DNA of 64,000 nucleotides from contig JAJRZK010000003.1 in assembly GCA_024275315.1 (NCBI GenBank), forward strand, positions 62,001-126,000. Direction: 5' to 3'. Made by a program: the position numbers and the translations under genes. The first letter of the stretch is position 1. Each line of letters opens with the position of its first letter. Below are positions 16,233 to 25,292 of the stretch, piece after piece. The stretch is from Nitrospirota bacterium. GTDB lineage: Bacteria > Nitrospinota_A > UBA7883. The notes under the pieces were generated by a model that worked only from the letters and a program-made list of their open reading frames with translations, ran no database searches and was not told the origin of the DNA.

Positions 16233-19153
16233 ATCCGAAAGATATAGCCGGCAAAACTTTCAACCCGAAAGTTGCCCTGCAAGGTATCGATCGGCTCCTT
16301 TCCATCAGGCCGGAAATGGCAAACGACACCGACGCCTTGACGTTGTTGTCCTTTCTTTTCGCCGGTAGCGAATTCCTGACTGATTGGCTGATCGCCAGGC
16401 CGGCGCAAATCGATTGGCTCCTTGGTGATAACCGGCTGTCCGCAAAACGTGACACGGAAACCATGGCGTCAGATTTGGCGGAGCTGATGGCGGCCAACGA
16501 GCCGGCAAAAGCGTTGCGCCTGTTCAAGCACAGGGAGCTGTGCCGCATTTGCATACGGGAGCTTGGCGCGATGGCTCCGTTGCAGGAAACCATGAGCGAA
16601 TGGTCCCATGTGGCGGATACGGCGATTGACGCGGCGATAAAAATGGCGGAACTGGAGGCGACAAGGAAATACGGCAAGCCTGTCTATACCGGGCTTACCG
16701 ATCATGAGGAAAAAGTGGGAGGATTTGCGGCTATTGCGATGGGCAAGCTTGGGGGGGGCGAGCTTAACATCTCCTCCGATGTCGACCTGATTTACGTTCA
16801 CTCGTCCGATAACGGGACAACCACCGGACCGGAACAAATCCCGATTCATGAGTTTTTCGTCAGAATCGCGCGGGATGTGACATCGATGTTAAGCGAAGTT
16901 ACCGAAGACGGTTTTGTGTTTCGCGTGGATTTGGACCTTCGCCCGGAGGGCAAGGCCGGAGAAATAACAAACTCCATCGGAGCCATGGAAATATATTATG
17001 AGTCGTGGGGCCGTCAATGGGAGCGACAGGCGCTGATAAAAGCCCGGCATTGCGGTGGCGACCCCGCCGTAAGCGAAGAAACCCTCGACAGGCTGGTCCC
17101 ATTCGTGTATCGCAAGTACCTCGATGATGGCGCTCTAGCTGAAATCGCGGGAATAAAAGAAAAAATAGATCAGTCCCTTAAGGCAAAGAAAGGACCGGAA
17201 AAGGCCGGACGTGACATCAAGCTCGGGAGGGGAGGCATACGGGAGATAGAATTTATCGCCCAGTCGCTCCAGCTTTTATACGGCGCCCATTACACAGACA
17301 TGCGAAACAGGCAGACTCTTGGCGCGCTTAGTGTCTGCGAATCGCTGGGATTCCTCTCGGAACCGCACCACCGTGACCTGAAGGAGCATTACATTTTTTT
17401 TCGCCGCCTGGAAAACCGTGTGCAGTATTTCAGAAACCAGCAGACTCATCTGGTCCCCGATGACGCGGAAAGGCTCGATACGCTGGGGCAATCCATGGGT
17501 ATCGACTTGGACAATCCGGGGGCGCGCCTGGCCGAGGAAATTGACAAACGCCGCAAACGGGTTCGGGAAATATTCGACATGTTTTTCGTAAACGAAAGCA
17601 GGGACAACGCCGATTCGTTTCCTGTGTCCTTAGAGGACGAGCAAGCCACAGCCGCATGGCTGGACTCCCTCAGGTTCGACCATCCCCAAACATCAGCCCG
17701 CGCCCTTAACCTGCTTCGAAACGGCGCTTCCTATTCGCACCCGTCAGAAAAAAGCCGAATGACCTTTGACCGGTTCGGCCCGAGTCTTGTGTCGGAAGCG
17801 GCCTCCACATCATGGCCGGACCATGTGATTCTGGGATTTTCAAACTTTGTGGAGACAAGAAGCGGCAGGGACATGCTGTATGAACTGCTCGACAGGAACA
17901 GGCCGGTGATAAAACTGCTGGCGGCTATTTTTTCATCTTCGGAGTCCCTGTCGGCGGTGTTGCTCCGCCAGCCTGATCTGCTGGATCGGCTGTTGGTAAG
18001 CGACCCGGTGGGCGCCCCGGGGCGCCGGGGAGTGTATGCCCGTGAGTTTGGCTACGCGATCTCCTCCGGCTCCTCGACAGAAGAAATACTCGCCGCGGTA
18101 AACTCGATTCGCTCTGGCGAAAGCCTGAGGCTGGGACTGCGCCGGATACTGGGAATGGGGGACAGGTTCGAATTGATGTCGAGCCTGACCGTTCTTGCCG
18201 AGGAATATGTGCGGGCGATAAGCCGCATCGCGATGAACGAACTTCACACCGAGTTCAAGGGTGATATCCCTGATGTCAGGTGGACACTCATAGCCGCGGG
18301 CAAGCTTGGAAGAAGAGAAATGAATTTCGGATCGGACATGGACCTTCTGGCCTTTTACGAGGGACCAAACAAGACTGATCATGCCATCTCATCGCGCGAC
18401 TACGTCACCCGCGTCGTCCAGTCCATAATCAGGTTGTCTGGCGCCATGACAAAATATGGAAGCGGATACCAGGTGGATATGCGTCTTCGTCCGGAAGGAG
18501 AGGCGGGAACCCTCGTCTCGTCGCTGGATTCGATGGTAGAGTATTATAAAACCCGCGGGCAGGCGTGGGAGATGCTCGCCCTAATGGGCGCCAGGCCCAT
18601 CGGCGGCGACAAGGATTTCGGCGAAACAGTGATGAGGCGCATCAACGACTTTATATCTTCACGTACGATTTCAAAGCAGGACGCCGAAAAAATCGGCCAA
18701 ATCCGGGAGAAAATAGCCAGGCAAAGAATAAAGCCGGATTCCATCGACATCAAGTTCGGGCGGGGGGGACTGATAGAAATCGAATTTATATGCCAGTGGC
18801 TCTCCATGGAGAACGGAGTGTTAAGCTATGCAAGCAAACCATTTACCATATCCGCTATCAAAACGGCGGAAAAAGAAGGGTGGCTCGACACGGACGATAT
18901 ATCCGAGCTTGAAAAAGCGTATAAACTTTACCGGTCCATCGAGGACACGTTGAGAATGGATCGTGAGCAGGCGGTGAATATCCTGCCCAAAAACGACAGG
19001 ACGCTGTTGCGCCGGGTGTCAAAAGTTGTGGACATACAGGTGACGCCAGACGCGCTGGTCGGGTTGGTGAAAAACACGATGAAAACCATCAGGGCCATTT
19101 ATCTTGACTTTATAAAAGCCAGAACCGGGGACAGACATGACACAAGCGTCTAA
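16229..19153 (+). CDS. glnE: Bifunctional glutamine synthetase adenylyltransferase/adenylyl-removing enzyme
   Basis: Controls glutamine synthetase by adding AMP to and removing it from GlnA according to PII state. At about 974 residues it is full length. Both nucleotidyltransferase halves are present: the deadenylylation half with GKLGGGELNISSDVDLIY (about residues 178-195) and the adenylylation half with GKLGRREMNFGSDMDLLA in the C-terminal half, each followed by the DLRPEG or MRLRPEGEAG strand. The start ATG 16229 overlaps the SPL-like stop as ATGA and has AGGTG upstream; an ATG at 16214 has no ribosome-binding site. A run of eight G at 16751-16758 lies in the first catalytic motif without breaking the frame. 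No glnA or glnB is in the window. Confidence 0.95.
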   Translation: MNPKDIAGKTFNPKVALQGIDRLLSIRPEMANDTDALTLLSFLFAGSEFLTDWLIARPAQIDWLLGDNRLSAKRDTETMASDLAELMAANEPAKALRLFKHRELCRICIRELGAMAPLQETMSEWSHVADTAIDAAIKMAELEATRKYGKPVYTGLTDHEEKVGGFAAIAMGKLGGGELNISSDVDLIYVHSSDNGTTTGPEQIPIHEFFVRIARDVTSMLSEVTEDGFVFRVDLDLRPEGKAGEITNSIGAMEIYYESWGRQWERQALIKARHCGGDPAVSEETLDRLVPFVYRKYLDDGALAEIAGIKEKIDQSLKAKKGPEKAGRDIKLGRGGIREIEFIAQSLQLLYGAHYTDMRNRQTLGALSVCESLGFLSEPHHRDLKEHYIFFRRLENRVQYFRNQQTHLVPDDAERLDTLGQSMGIDLDNPGARLAEEIDKRRKRVREIFDMFFVNESRDNADSFPVSLEDEQATAAWLDSLRFDHPQTSARALNLLRNGASYSHPSEKSRMTFDRFGPSLVSEAASTSWPDHVILGFSNFVETRSGRDMLYELLDRNRPVIKLLAAIFSSSESLSAVLLRQPDLLDRLLVSDPVGAPGRRGVYAREFGYAISSGSSTEEILAAVNSIRSGESLRLGLRRILGMGDRFELMSSLTVLAEEYVRAISRIAMNELHTEFKGDIPDVRWTLIAAGKLGRREMNFGSDMDLLAFYEGPNKTDHAISSRDYVTRVVQSIIRLSGAMTKYGSGYQVDMRLRPEGEAGTLVSSLDSMVEYYKTRGQAWEMLALMGARPIGGDKDFGETVMRRINDFISSRTISKQDAEKIGQIREKIARQRIKPDSIDIKFGRGGLIEIEFICQWLSMENGVLSYASKPFTISAIKTAEKEGWLDTDDISELEKAYKLYRSIEDTLRMDREQAVNILPKNDRTLLRRVSKVVDIQVTPDALVGLVKNTMKTIRAIYLDFIKARTGDRHDTSV

Positions 19154-19156
19154 CCG

Positions 19157-20263
19157 ATGAGCGGGGAAACAGCCGCCAGAGTGGCGCTTAACACGGTCCC
19201 GTTTTTAACGGCCGACGTGTTTCACAGACTGATGATCTCTTTCGGCTCCGCCAGGGAGTCGCTCCGCGCCAGCGCCGGGGACCTCGCCTCCGTCGAAGGT
19301 GTCTCCGGAACCATGGCCAAACAGATAAAATCCATGGACCACCAGAAAATCGCCCAAAAAGAATTCGAATTTGCAACAAACGCAGGCGCCAGAATCGTAA
19401 CCCTTGGCGAAGAAGGCTACCCAGCCCCGCTCGCCAACGTATACGCCCCCCCACCTGTGTTGTCTATCCAGGGCCAGTGGAGGACACAGGACGAAATTTC
19501 GATAGCCATCGTGGGAACCAGGGCCGCTACAACCTATGGAAAACTAATGACCGAAAAGCTGACAAACGATCTGGTGTCGGCTGGTTTTACCATCGTGTCC
19601 GGCCTTGCCCGGGGTATCGATGGCGCGGCCCACAGATCCGCCCTCAACGCCGGTGGCCGCACTCTTGCGGTGCTGGGATGCGGTTTGAACATATATTATC
19701 CACCTGAACACAGGGAACTGCAAAAAAAGATTCCGGGCCGGGGGGCTATCATAAGCCAGTTCTCCTTTGCGGCGGGCCCAGGCAAAACCCTGTTCCCGCA
19801 ACGCAACAGGGTTATCAGCGGACTGACTATGGGCACGCTGGTCATAGAAGCGCCGGACAAGAGCGGGGCGCTGATCACCGCTTACTCGGCCCTGGAGGAC
19901 AACAGGGAGGTGTTTGCCGTTCCAGGCCCGATAAGCTCCAAAAAAAGTGAGGGAACCAATAAATTGATCAAAAAAGGCCACGCCAAACTGGTTCAGACCG
20001 TAGAAGATATTATCGAGGAGATGCCCGATCATGTCGCAGACTCGATCAGGACCAGGCAGGCCAGCCTCCCCATAGAGGAGCGTGTGGAACTGTCGGAAGA
20101 GGAAAACCTGCTTGTCAATATTCTCGATCATGAAACAAAACATATCGACACGATCGCTACAGACGTTGGTTTGCCATTGAATAAAGTATCTGCTATACTC
20201 CTTTCCCTTGAATTAAAAGGTCTTGTAAAACAGATCGCCGGGAAGATGTTTGTTCGCATATGA
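19157..20263 (+). CDS. dprA: DNA-processing protein DprA
   Basis: A 368-residue protein that protects incoming single-stranded DNA and loads RecA in natural transformation. The Rossmann-like core is clear from AIVGTRAATTYG, VSGLARGIDGAAH and LFPQRNRVISGL, and the C-terminus has the winged-helix DprA domain (about 300-368). The N-terminus has the helix-hairpin-helix-like segment ASVEGVSGTMAKQI. It starts 3 bp after glnE and is followed by topA after 21 bp; dprA-topA-trmFO is a common order in many bacteria. Together with the ComF fragment at the window's end it hints at, but does not prove, competence. Confidence 0.95.
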   Translation: MSGETAARVALNTVPFLTADVFHRLMISFGSARESLRASAGDLASVEGVSGTMAKQIKSMDHQKIAQKEFEFATNAGARIVTLGEEGYPAPLANVYAPPPVLSIQGQWRTQDEISIAIVGTRAATTYGKLMTEKLTNDLVSAGFTIVSGLARGIDGAAHRSALNAGGRTLAVLGCGLNIYYPPEHRELQKKIPGRGAIISQFSFAAGPGKTLFPQRNRVISGLTMGTLVIEAPDKSGALITAYSALEDNREVFAVPGPISSKKSEGTNKLIKKGHAKLVQTVEDIIEEMPDHVADSIRTRQASLPIEERVELSEEENLLVNILDHETKHIDTIATDVGLPLNKVSAILLSLELKGLVKQIAGKMFVRI

Positions 20264-20284
20264 ACTGGGAATAATTTGGTTTTT

Positions 20285-22570
20285 ATGGATAAAGCTCTGG
20301 TAGTCGTGGAATCCCCCGCAAAAGCTACGACGTTGAACCGTTATCTGGGGAAAAATTACACCGTCATGGCCTCGGTGGGGCATATAAAGAACCTGCCGAA
20401 ATCGAAGCTCGGTGTGGATATCGACAACGAATACAAGCCTGAGTTTGTCACCATCAGAGGCAAAAGCAAGATTATTAAAGAGCTTAAAGCCGCGGCTAAA
20501 AAGGTGGACACCATATATCTGGCCCCCGATCCGGACCGTGAAGGCGAGGCTATCGCCGCCCATATCGCAGACGAGATAGGCAAGGGCAAAAAGGTCTACC
20601 GCGTGCAGTTTAACGAAATCACCAAAAAGGCGGTTTTGGAAGCTATGAAAAACAGGGGCGAAGTCGATCAGAACCGTGTTAACGCCCAGATGGCGCGCAG
20701 GATTGTCGACCGACTCATGGGATACAAGCTTTCACCGTTGCTATGGGAAAAGGTCCGCAAAGGGCTGTCCGCCGGCAGGGTACAATCTGTGGCGCTGATG
20801 CTTGTGGTGGAGCGGGAAAAAGAGATCAAGGCTTTTAAGCCTGTGGAATACTGGTCCATTATCGCCCAGGTAGAGGGCAAGAGTCCTCCGCCGTTTGAAG
20901 CGAAAATATTGCACCACCTGGGGAAAAAAGTTGAAATCGGCTCTGAAGAGCAGGCGAAGCTAATAGCCGAAATAGTTGAAAAATCAGACCTTGCCATAAC
21001 AAGGCTTGAGAAAAAGGAGCGCAAACGCAATCCTTCACCGCCTTTTATAACATCGACGCTACAGCAGGAGGCCAGCCGCAAGCTCCGGTATTCCGCCAAA
21101 CGCACAATGATGCTGGCGCAGAAACTGTATGAGGGAATGGACGTTGGCGAAGGTGATCCGGTGGGTCTGATAACATACATGAGAACAGATTCCACCAGAA
21201 TTTCAGAAGACGCCGTTTCCGAAGTGCGGGACTTTATCACCAAAGATTACGGAAACAGCTACCTTCCCACCAAACCGCTAACCTATAAAACCAAAAAATC
21301 CGCGCAGGACGCGCATGAGGCCATACGGCCCACCTCGGCGCTGAGAACTCCCGCCTCCATAAAAAGCAAGCTGTCGAAGGATGAATACAACCTTTACGAG
21401 CTTATCTGGAAGCGTTTCGTGTCGTGCCAGATGACCCAGGCTGTTATGGATGTGACCACGGTGGACATAAAAGCCGGGGATTACAACCTGCGCGCTTCGG
21501 GATCGATATTGAAATTCGACGGGTTCCAGCGGGTTTATGAGGAGTCTCAAGACCAGCCGTCCAGTGAGAAGCAAAGCGACACTGACCGGCGACTGCCCCC
21601 GGACCTTGCCAAGGGCGATCTGGTAAAGCTGTTAAAACTCGATAAAAAACAGCATTTTACCCAACCTCCCCCACGGTTTACAGAGGCGATGCTGATAAGG
21701 GAGCTGGAGGAAAAAGGGATCGGCAGGCCGTCTACATACGCCGGAATCATGGATACAATCCAGGAGCGGGAATATTGCCAGGCTGTGGAGCGAAGGCTCA
21801 CCCCTTCAGAGCTTGGAATTCTCGTCACCGAGTTGCTGGTGGAAAACTTTCCTGACATCCTCAATGTGGAATTCACCGCCCAGATGGAAAAGGAGCTGGA
21901 TCAGGTGGAGGAGGGGTCCAAAGCGTGGACCGCGGCCCTGGACGATTTTTACAAGCCCTTTGCGGCCGACCTGGAAAAAGCCAAGACCAACATGCGAAAC
22001 GTCAAGGCCGAAGCGGAAAAGACAGATATCGTATGCGAAAAATGCGGCAAAGCGATGGTCATCAAATTTGGACGGTTTGGCAAGTTTCTGGCCTGCTCGG
22101 GCTATCCGGAATGCAAGTTTACCATGAAGCTCGCGAAGGATGGAACAGTGGCTCCGAAAGTCGAGGCTCCGCCGGATGAGCCGACAGATTTAAAATGCCC
22201 TACCTGCGGCGAACCGATGGTGATAAAGACCGGCAGGTTCGGCCGGTATATCGCTTGCGTCAAGTATCCCGAGTGCAAAACCACAAAGCAGATAGGGATC
22301 GGCATAATGTGCCCAAGAGATGGTTGCAAAGGCGAATTGACAAAAAAACGGAGCAGAAGGGGTATAACCTTTTATGGATGTGATCAGTATCCCAATTGTG
22401 ATTTCACCTTGTGGGGTGAGCCGGTGAATGAACCATGTCCCGACTGCGGCAACAAGCTTCTTGTAAAAAAATCGCTCAAGTCCGGCATGTTCTTGCAGTG
22501 TCCCGTGAAAGAGTGCGCGTTTAAAAAAGAAATTGTCGAAACCACCGAAACCCCCAAATCCGGAGGGTAG
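20285..22570 (+). CDS. topA: DNA topoisomerase I
   Basis: Relaxes negative supercoils. The 761-residue protein has the Toprim domain at the N-terminus (ALVVVESPAKATTLNRYLG), the DPDREGEAIA acidic motif, and the catalytic tyrosine in LITYMRTDSTRIS. The C-terminus carries four zinc-ribbon units beginning near CEKCGKAMVIKFGRFG, CPTCGEPMVIKTGRFG, CPRDGCKGELTK and CPDCGNKLLVKK, which bind single-stranded DNA. ATG 20285 is chosen over a TTG 9 bp upstream because family members start MxKALVVVESPAK. It is co-directional with and 2 bp from the proposed start of trmFO. Confidence 0.97.
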   Translation: MDKALVVVESPAKATTLNRYLGKNYTVMASVGHIKNLPKSKLGVDIDNEYKPEFVTIRGKSKIIKELKAAAKKVDTIYLAPDPDREGEAIAAHIADEIGKGKKVYRVQFNEITKKAVLEAMKNRGEVDQNRVNAQMARRIVDRLMGYKLSPLLWEKVRKGLSAGRVQSVALMLVVEREKEIKAFKPVEYWSIIAQVEGKSPPPFEAKILHHLGKKVEIGSEEQAKLIAEIVEKSDLAITRLEKKERKRNPSPPFITSTLQQEASRKLRYSAKRTMMLAQKLYEGMDVGEGDPVGLITYMRTDSTRISEDAVSEVRDFITKDYGNSYLPTKPLTYKTKKSAQDAHEAIRPTSALRTPASIKSKLSKDEYNLYELIWKRFVSCQMTQAVMDVTTVDIKAGDYNLRASGSILKFDGFQRVYEESQDQPSSEKQSDTDRRLPPDLAKGDLVKLLKLDKKQHFTQPPPRFTEAMLIRELEEKGIGRPSTYAGIMDTIQEREYCQAVERRLTPSELGILVTELLVENFPDILNVEFTAQMEKELDQVEEGSKAWTAALDDFYKPFAADLEKAKTNMRNVKAEAEKTDIVCEKCGKAMVIKFGRFGKFLACSGYPECKFTMKLAKDGTVAPKVEAPPDEPTDLKCPTCGEPMVIKTGRFGRYIACVKYPECKTTKQIGIGIMCPRDGCKGELTKKRSRRGITFYGCDQYPNCDFTLWGEPVNEPCPDCGNKLLVKKSLKSGMFLQCPVKECAFKKEIVETTETPKSGG

Positions 22571-22575
22571 ATATC
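22562..22575 (+). promoter_or_regulatory. Ribosome-binding site and non-canonical start of trmFO
   Basis: GGAGG at 22562-22566, spacer GTAGAT, then ATC (22573-22575). The topA stop TAG (22568-22570) lies in the spacer, so ribosomes ending topA would be positioned to re-initiate. Confidence 0.55.
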
Positions 22576-23910
22576 TATAGGGTTTGCGTCGTCGGAGCCG
22601 GACTGGCCGGTAGCGAAGCGGCATGGACTCTTTCCCGTATCCTTAAAGAACGGGTCAGTGTAGACCTTTTTGAAATGCGGCCCGGCGTCAGCACACCGGC
22701 GCACACCACGGGATACCTGGGGGAGCTGGTCTGCTCCAACTCGTTGAAATCAGAATCGACAGATTCCCCTACCGGCAGGCTCAAGGAAGACCTGGCGCTC
22801 CTGGACTCGCTCATTATAGCCATGGCCCGGCGCCACCGGGTTCCCGCCGGCAAGGCGCTCGCGGTGGACCGGGAAAAAATGGGGCGAGCCGTGACGGCCA
22901 TGATCGAGAAACAACCATCGATCAACCTGATCCGGGAAGAGATAACCGAAATCCCCAAAGGTTATGACCGGATCATAGTGGCCACCGGCCCTCTTACATC
23001 AGAACCGTTATCCAAAAACCTTGCGACGATTGTAGGGTCAGAATCGCTTTATTTCTACGACGCGATCGCCCCTATTGTAGACGCCGATTCCATAGACCAC
23101 GATATCGCTTTTGTCCAGGACAGGTACGGGCCGCCGGGAAGCGGGGATTATCTTAACCTGCCGATGACAAGGGATCAGTATGGCGATTTTGTTCAGGCCC
23201 TGCTGGCCGCCGACACCGTCGAATTCAAGGATTTCGAAAAGCGGCTCTATTTCGAGGGATGCCTGCCCATTGAAGAAATCGCCTCAAGAGGGCCGGAAAG
23301 CCTGTCTTTTGGTCCATTAAAGCCTGTGGGACTGAACGGACCGGACAGCAAACGATCATACGCCGTCGTCCAGTTACGCAGGGAAAGCGCCCAGGGTGAT
23401 TCATACTCCCTCGTCGGGTTCCAGACCAGGCTGAAAATCGCGGAACAGCAAAGAGTTTTCAGAACAATCCCGGGCCTGTCCGGGGCGGAATTTCTGAAGT
23501 ACGGGTCGTTGCACCGCAACACATATATCAACTCGCCAAGCTCGGTCAATCATGATCTCGCCATCAGGACACGCCCTGACGTACGGCTGGCAGGGCAGAT
23601 AACCGGGGTGGAGGGATATGTGGAATCTGTAGCCATAGGCCTGCTTGCGGCGCTGTTCACTGTAGCCGATCTCACTGGGACCCATTTTCAAGCCCCTCCG
23701 CCCACCACCACCCTTGGCGCCTTGCTGAACTATATCACCGATCCTGGCAGGGCGAAAAATTTCCAGCCGACCAACATAAATTTTTCTCTTTTCCCTCCGG
23801 CGGAACAGAAAATCAAAAGCCGCAAGCTCAGACGTTCGGCGGCGATGGACCTCGCCATGGATGATTTTCTGAAATGGAAATCCGGATTATCGGCTGATTT
23901 CGCCTCCTGA
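22573..23910 (+). CDS. trmFO: tRNA (uracil-5-)-methyltransferase TrmFO, with apparent ATC start
   Basis: Methylates U54 of tRNA using methylene-tetrahydrofolate and FAD. The frame encodes the FAD-binding strand VCVVGAGLAGSEAAW at the N-terminus, then FEMRPG, HTTGYLGELVCSNSLKS and the C-terminal GVEGYVESVAIGL, all typical of the family, so the protein is full length at about 445 residues. However, between the in-frame TAA at 22522 and the ATG at 22675 there is no ATG, GTG or TTG. A perfect GGAGG (22562-22566, inside the end of topA) is followed after six bases by ATC at 22573, exactly where relatives begin. Starting at 22675 would remove the dinucleotide-binding loop. I therefore annotate an ATC start, with a sequence error as the alternative. 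Confidence 0.88.
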   Translation: MYRVCVVGAGLAGSEAAWTLSRILKERVSVDLFEMRPGVSTPAHTTGYLGELVCSNSLKSESTDSPTGRLKEDLALLDSLIIAMARRHRVPAGKALAVDREKMGRAVTAMIEKQPSINLIREEITEIPKGYDRIIVATGPLTSEPLSKNLATIVGSESLYFYDAIAPIVDADSIDHDIAFVQDRYGPPGSGDYLNLPMTRDQYGDFVQALLAADTVEFKDFEKRLYFEGCLPIEEIASRGPESLSFGPLKPVGLNGPDSKRSYAVVQLRRESAQGDSYSLVGFQTRLKIAEQQRVFRTIPGLSGAEFLKYGSLHRNTYINSPSSVNHDLAIRTRPDVRLAGQITGVEGYVESVAIGLLAALFTVADLTGTHFQAPPPTTTLGALLNYITDPGRAKNFQPTNINFSLFPPAEQKIKSRKLRRSAAMDLAMDDFLKWKSGLSADFAS

Positions 23911-23933
23911 TTAAATCGTCGCCCGGGAAAACC

Positions 23934-23985
23934 TATATCGACCCGGGAAGCTTTAATTCAGTTTGCCCGGGTGGGTATTGTATAG
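23934..23985. repeat. Three CCCGGG-containing repeats upstream of the Ni/Co transporter
   Basis: CCCGGG occurs three times in about 50 bp in the 120-bp gap between trmFO and the transporter gene. The first two can pair as a hairpin with a 14-nt loop. No T run follows, so it is not a clear terminator; it could be a leader structure or operator. Confidence 0.35.
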
Positions 23986-24030
23986 TAAGCTGGATGTCAA
24001 AAGCAGGTTTGGGAGGATTAAGAACAGCTG

Positions 24031-24705
24031 GTGATCATCGTATTATCTGCGACAGGTTTTTTGGCTGGAATCATCCATGCCTTGTCCGGCCCGGATCATA
24101 TGGCCGCCATAGCTCCCCTGGCCCTTGACGCGAACAAGCGGCAATGGGTTTTGGGACTTCGATGGGGTATGGGGCACGCCAGCGGGGCAATTGTCGTCGG
24201 CTTGGCCGCAATTGCGCTCCGGGGAGTTATCCAGGTGGAGATGTTCTCCTCTTTCGCGGAAAAAATGGTGGGAGTCGCTCTGATATCGATAGGGTTATGG
24301 GGATTATGGAAAGTCTTCATATCGAAAACCCATTTTCACGAGCATCAACACGGCTCGTCGACAACTCACATCCATATTCATATCCATGATTTAAGGCAAC
24401 CACACGACTCCTCTTCTGCGCACAACCACACGCATGTCGCTTTTGGTACCGGGATGTTGCACGGGCTGGCGGGCGGCTCCCATATACTGGGCGTGCTTCC
24501 GGCGCTGGCGCTACCTTCTGTCACTGCGGCGGTCATTTACCTGCTGTCGTTCGGAGCCGGAACCATTCTGGCTATGATAGGATTCGCCTCCCTGCTGGGG
24601 GCGACCGGAGGATTTTTCGGCGGAGGCCGTCTGGCCTACAGAAATCTGATGGGGAGCTTTTCGGCGTTGGCTATAGTGATAGGATCGATCTGGCTGGTGA
24701 TATAG
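24031..24705 (+). CDS. NicO/HupE-type nickel or cobalt transporter
   Basis: A 224-residue inner-membrane protein with about six hydrophobic segments. The first segment carries HALSGPDHMAAIAPL, the His/Asp metal-selectivity motif of nickel/cobalt permeases (HX4DH type). A cytoplasmic or periplasmic loop (about 100-138) is very rich in histidine (HFHEHQHG, HIHIHIHD, HNHTH), suited to metal capture. A second motif, GMLHGLAGGSHILGVLPAL, mirrors the first. The nearby LarA (a nickel-pincer enzyme 7 kb away) is a possible user of nickel. The start is GTG 24031 with GGGAGG about 14 bases upstream. Confidence 0.87.
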   Translation: MIIVLSATGFLAGIIHALSGPDHMAAIAPLALDANKRQWVLGLRWGMGHASGAIVVGLAAIALRGVIQVEMFSSFAEKMVGVALISIGLWGLWKVFISKTHFHEHQHGSSTTHIHIHIHDLRQPHDSSSAHNHTHVAFGTGMLHGLAGGSHILGVLPALALPSVTAAVIYLLSFGAGTILAMIGFASLLGATGGFFGGGRLAYRNLMGSFSALAIVIGSIWLVI

Positions 24706-24730
24706 ACCCCCGGGGCGCCGACTATGATGT

Positions 24731-25183
24731 CTAACCCGGAACAGGTCCTCTCCTGTCCATGGCTTCGTTGGCCAGATGGTCGGCGAGCTCGTTTTCCGGG
24801 TGGCCGTTGTGCCCTTTCACCCACACCCAGGTCACATCGTGGCGTGACGCCTCGCTCGACAGGGCCTGCCAAAGCTCTTTGTTTTTTACCGGCTTTTTGC
24901 TCGCTGTTTTCCAGGAGTTTTTCGTCCAGTTGCGGATCCACGAGGTCATCCCCTGGACTACATAGTTGGAATCGGTGACCAGCGTAACCACGGATGGCTT
25001 CTTAAGAGCTTTCAGTGACTCGATGGCGGCGGTGAGCTCCATCACGTTGTTGGTGGTGTTAGCCTTGAACCCGGAGAGACGCTTGGACGCAGAACCGCTG
25101 TAAAGCACCGCGCCCCACCCGCCCGGGCCCGGATTGCCCCGGCATCCGCCATCACAGAAAACCCTGACTTCCGGCTTATCCAT
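24731..25183 (-). CDS. rnhA: Ribonuclease HI
   Basis: Degrades RNA in RNA-DNA hybrids. All catalytic residues are at positions nearly equal to the E. coli enzyme: D11 (FCDGGCRGNPG), E49 (NNVMELTAA), D71 (LVTDSNYV), H125 (KGHNGHPE) and D135 (NELADHLA). The length of 150 residues is typical and the basic protrusion (KNSWKTASKKPVKNKELW) is present. It is convergent with the metal transporter. Confidence 0.96.
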   Translation of the reverse strand: MDKPEVRVFCDGGCRGNPGPGGWGAVLYSGSASKRLSGFKANTTNNVMELTAAIESLKALKKPSVVTLVTDSNYVVQGMTSWIRNWTKNSWKTASKKPVKNKELWQALSSEASRHDVTWVWVKGHNGHPENELADHLANEAMDRRGPVPG

Positions 25184-25292
25184 AGAAAAGGGAAAAAATC
25201 AACGACGCCCACCGCTACAAAGACACAGAGCCGTCTTTGGGCGACAATGGCGTCTTCCGGGTTGCGCAGGCCAAACAACGCTTTGACACAAG

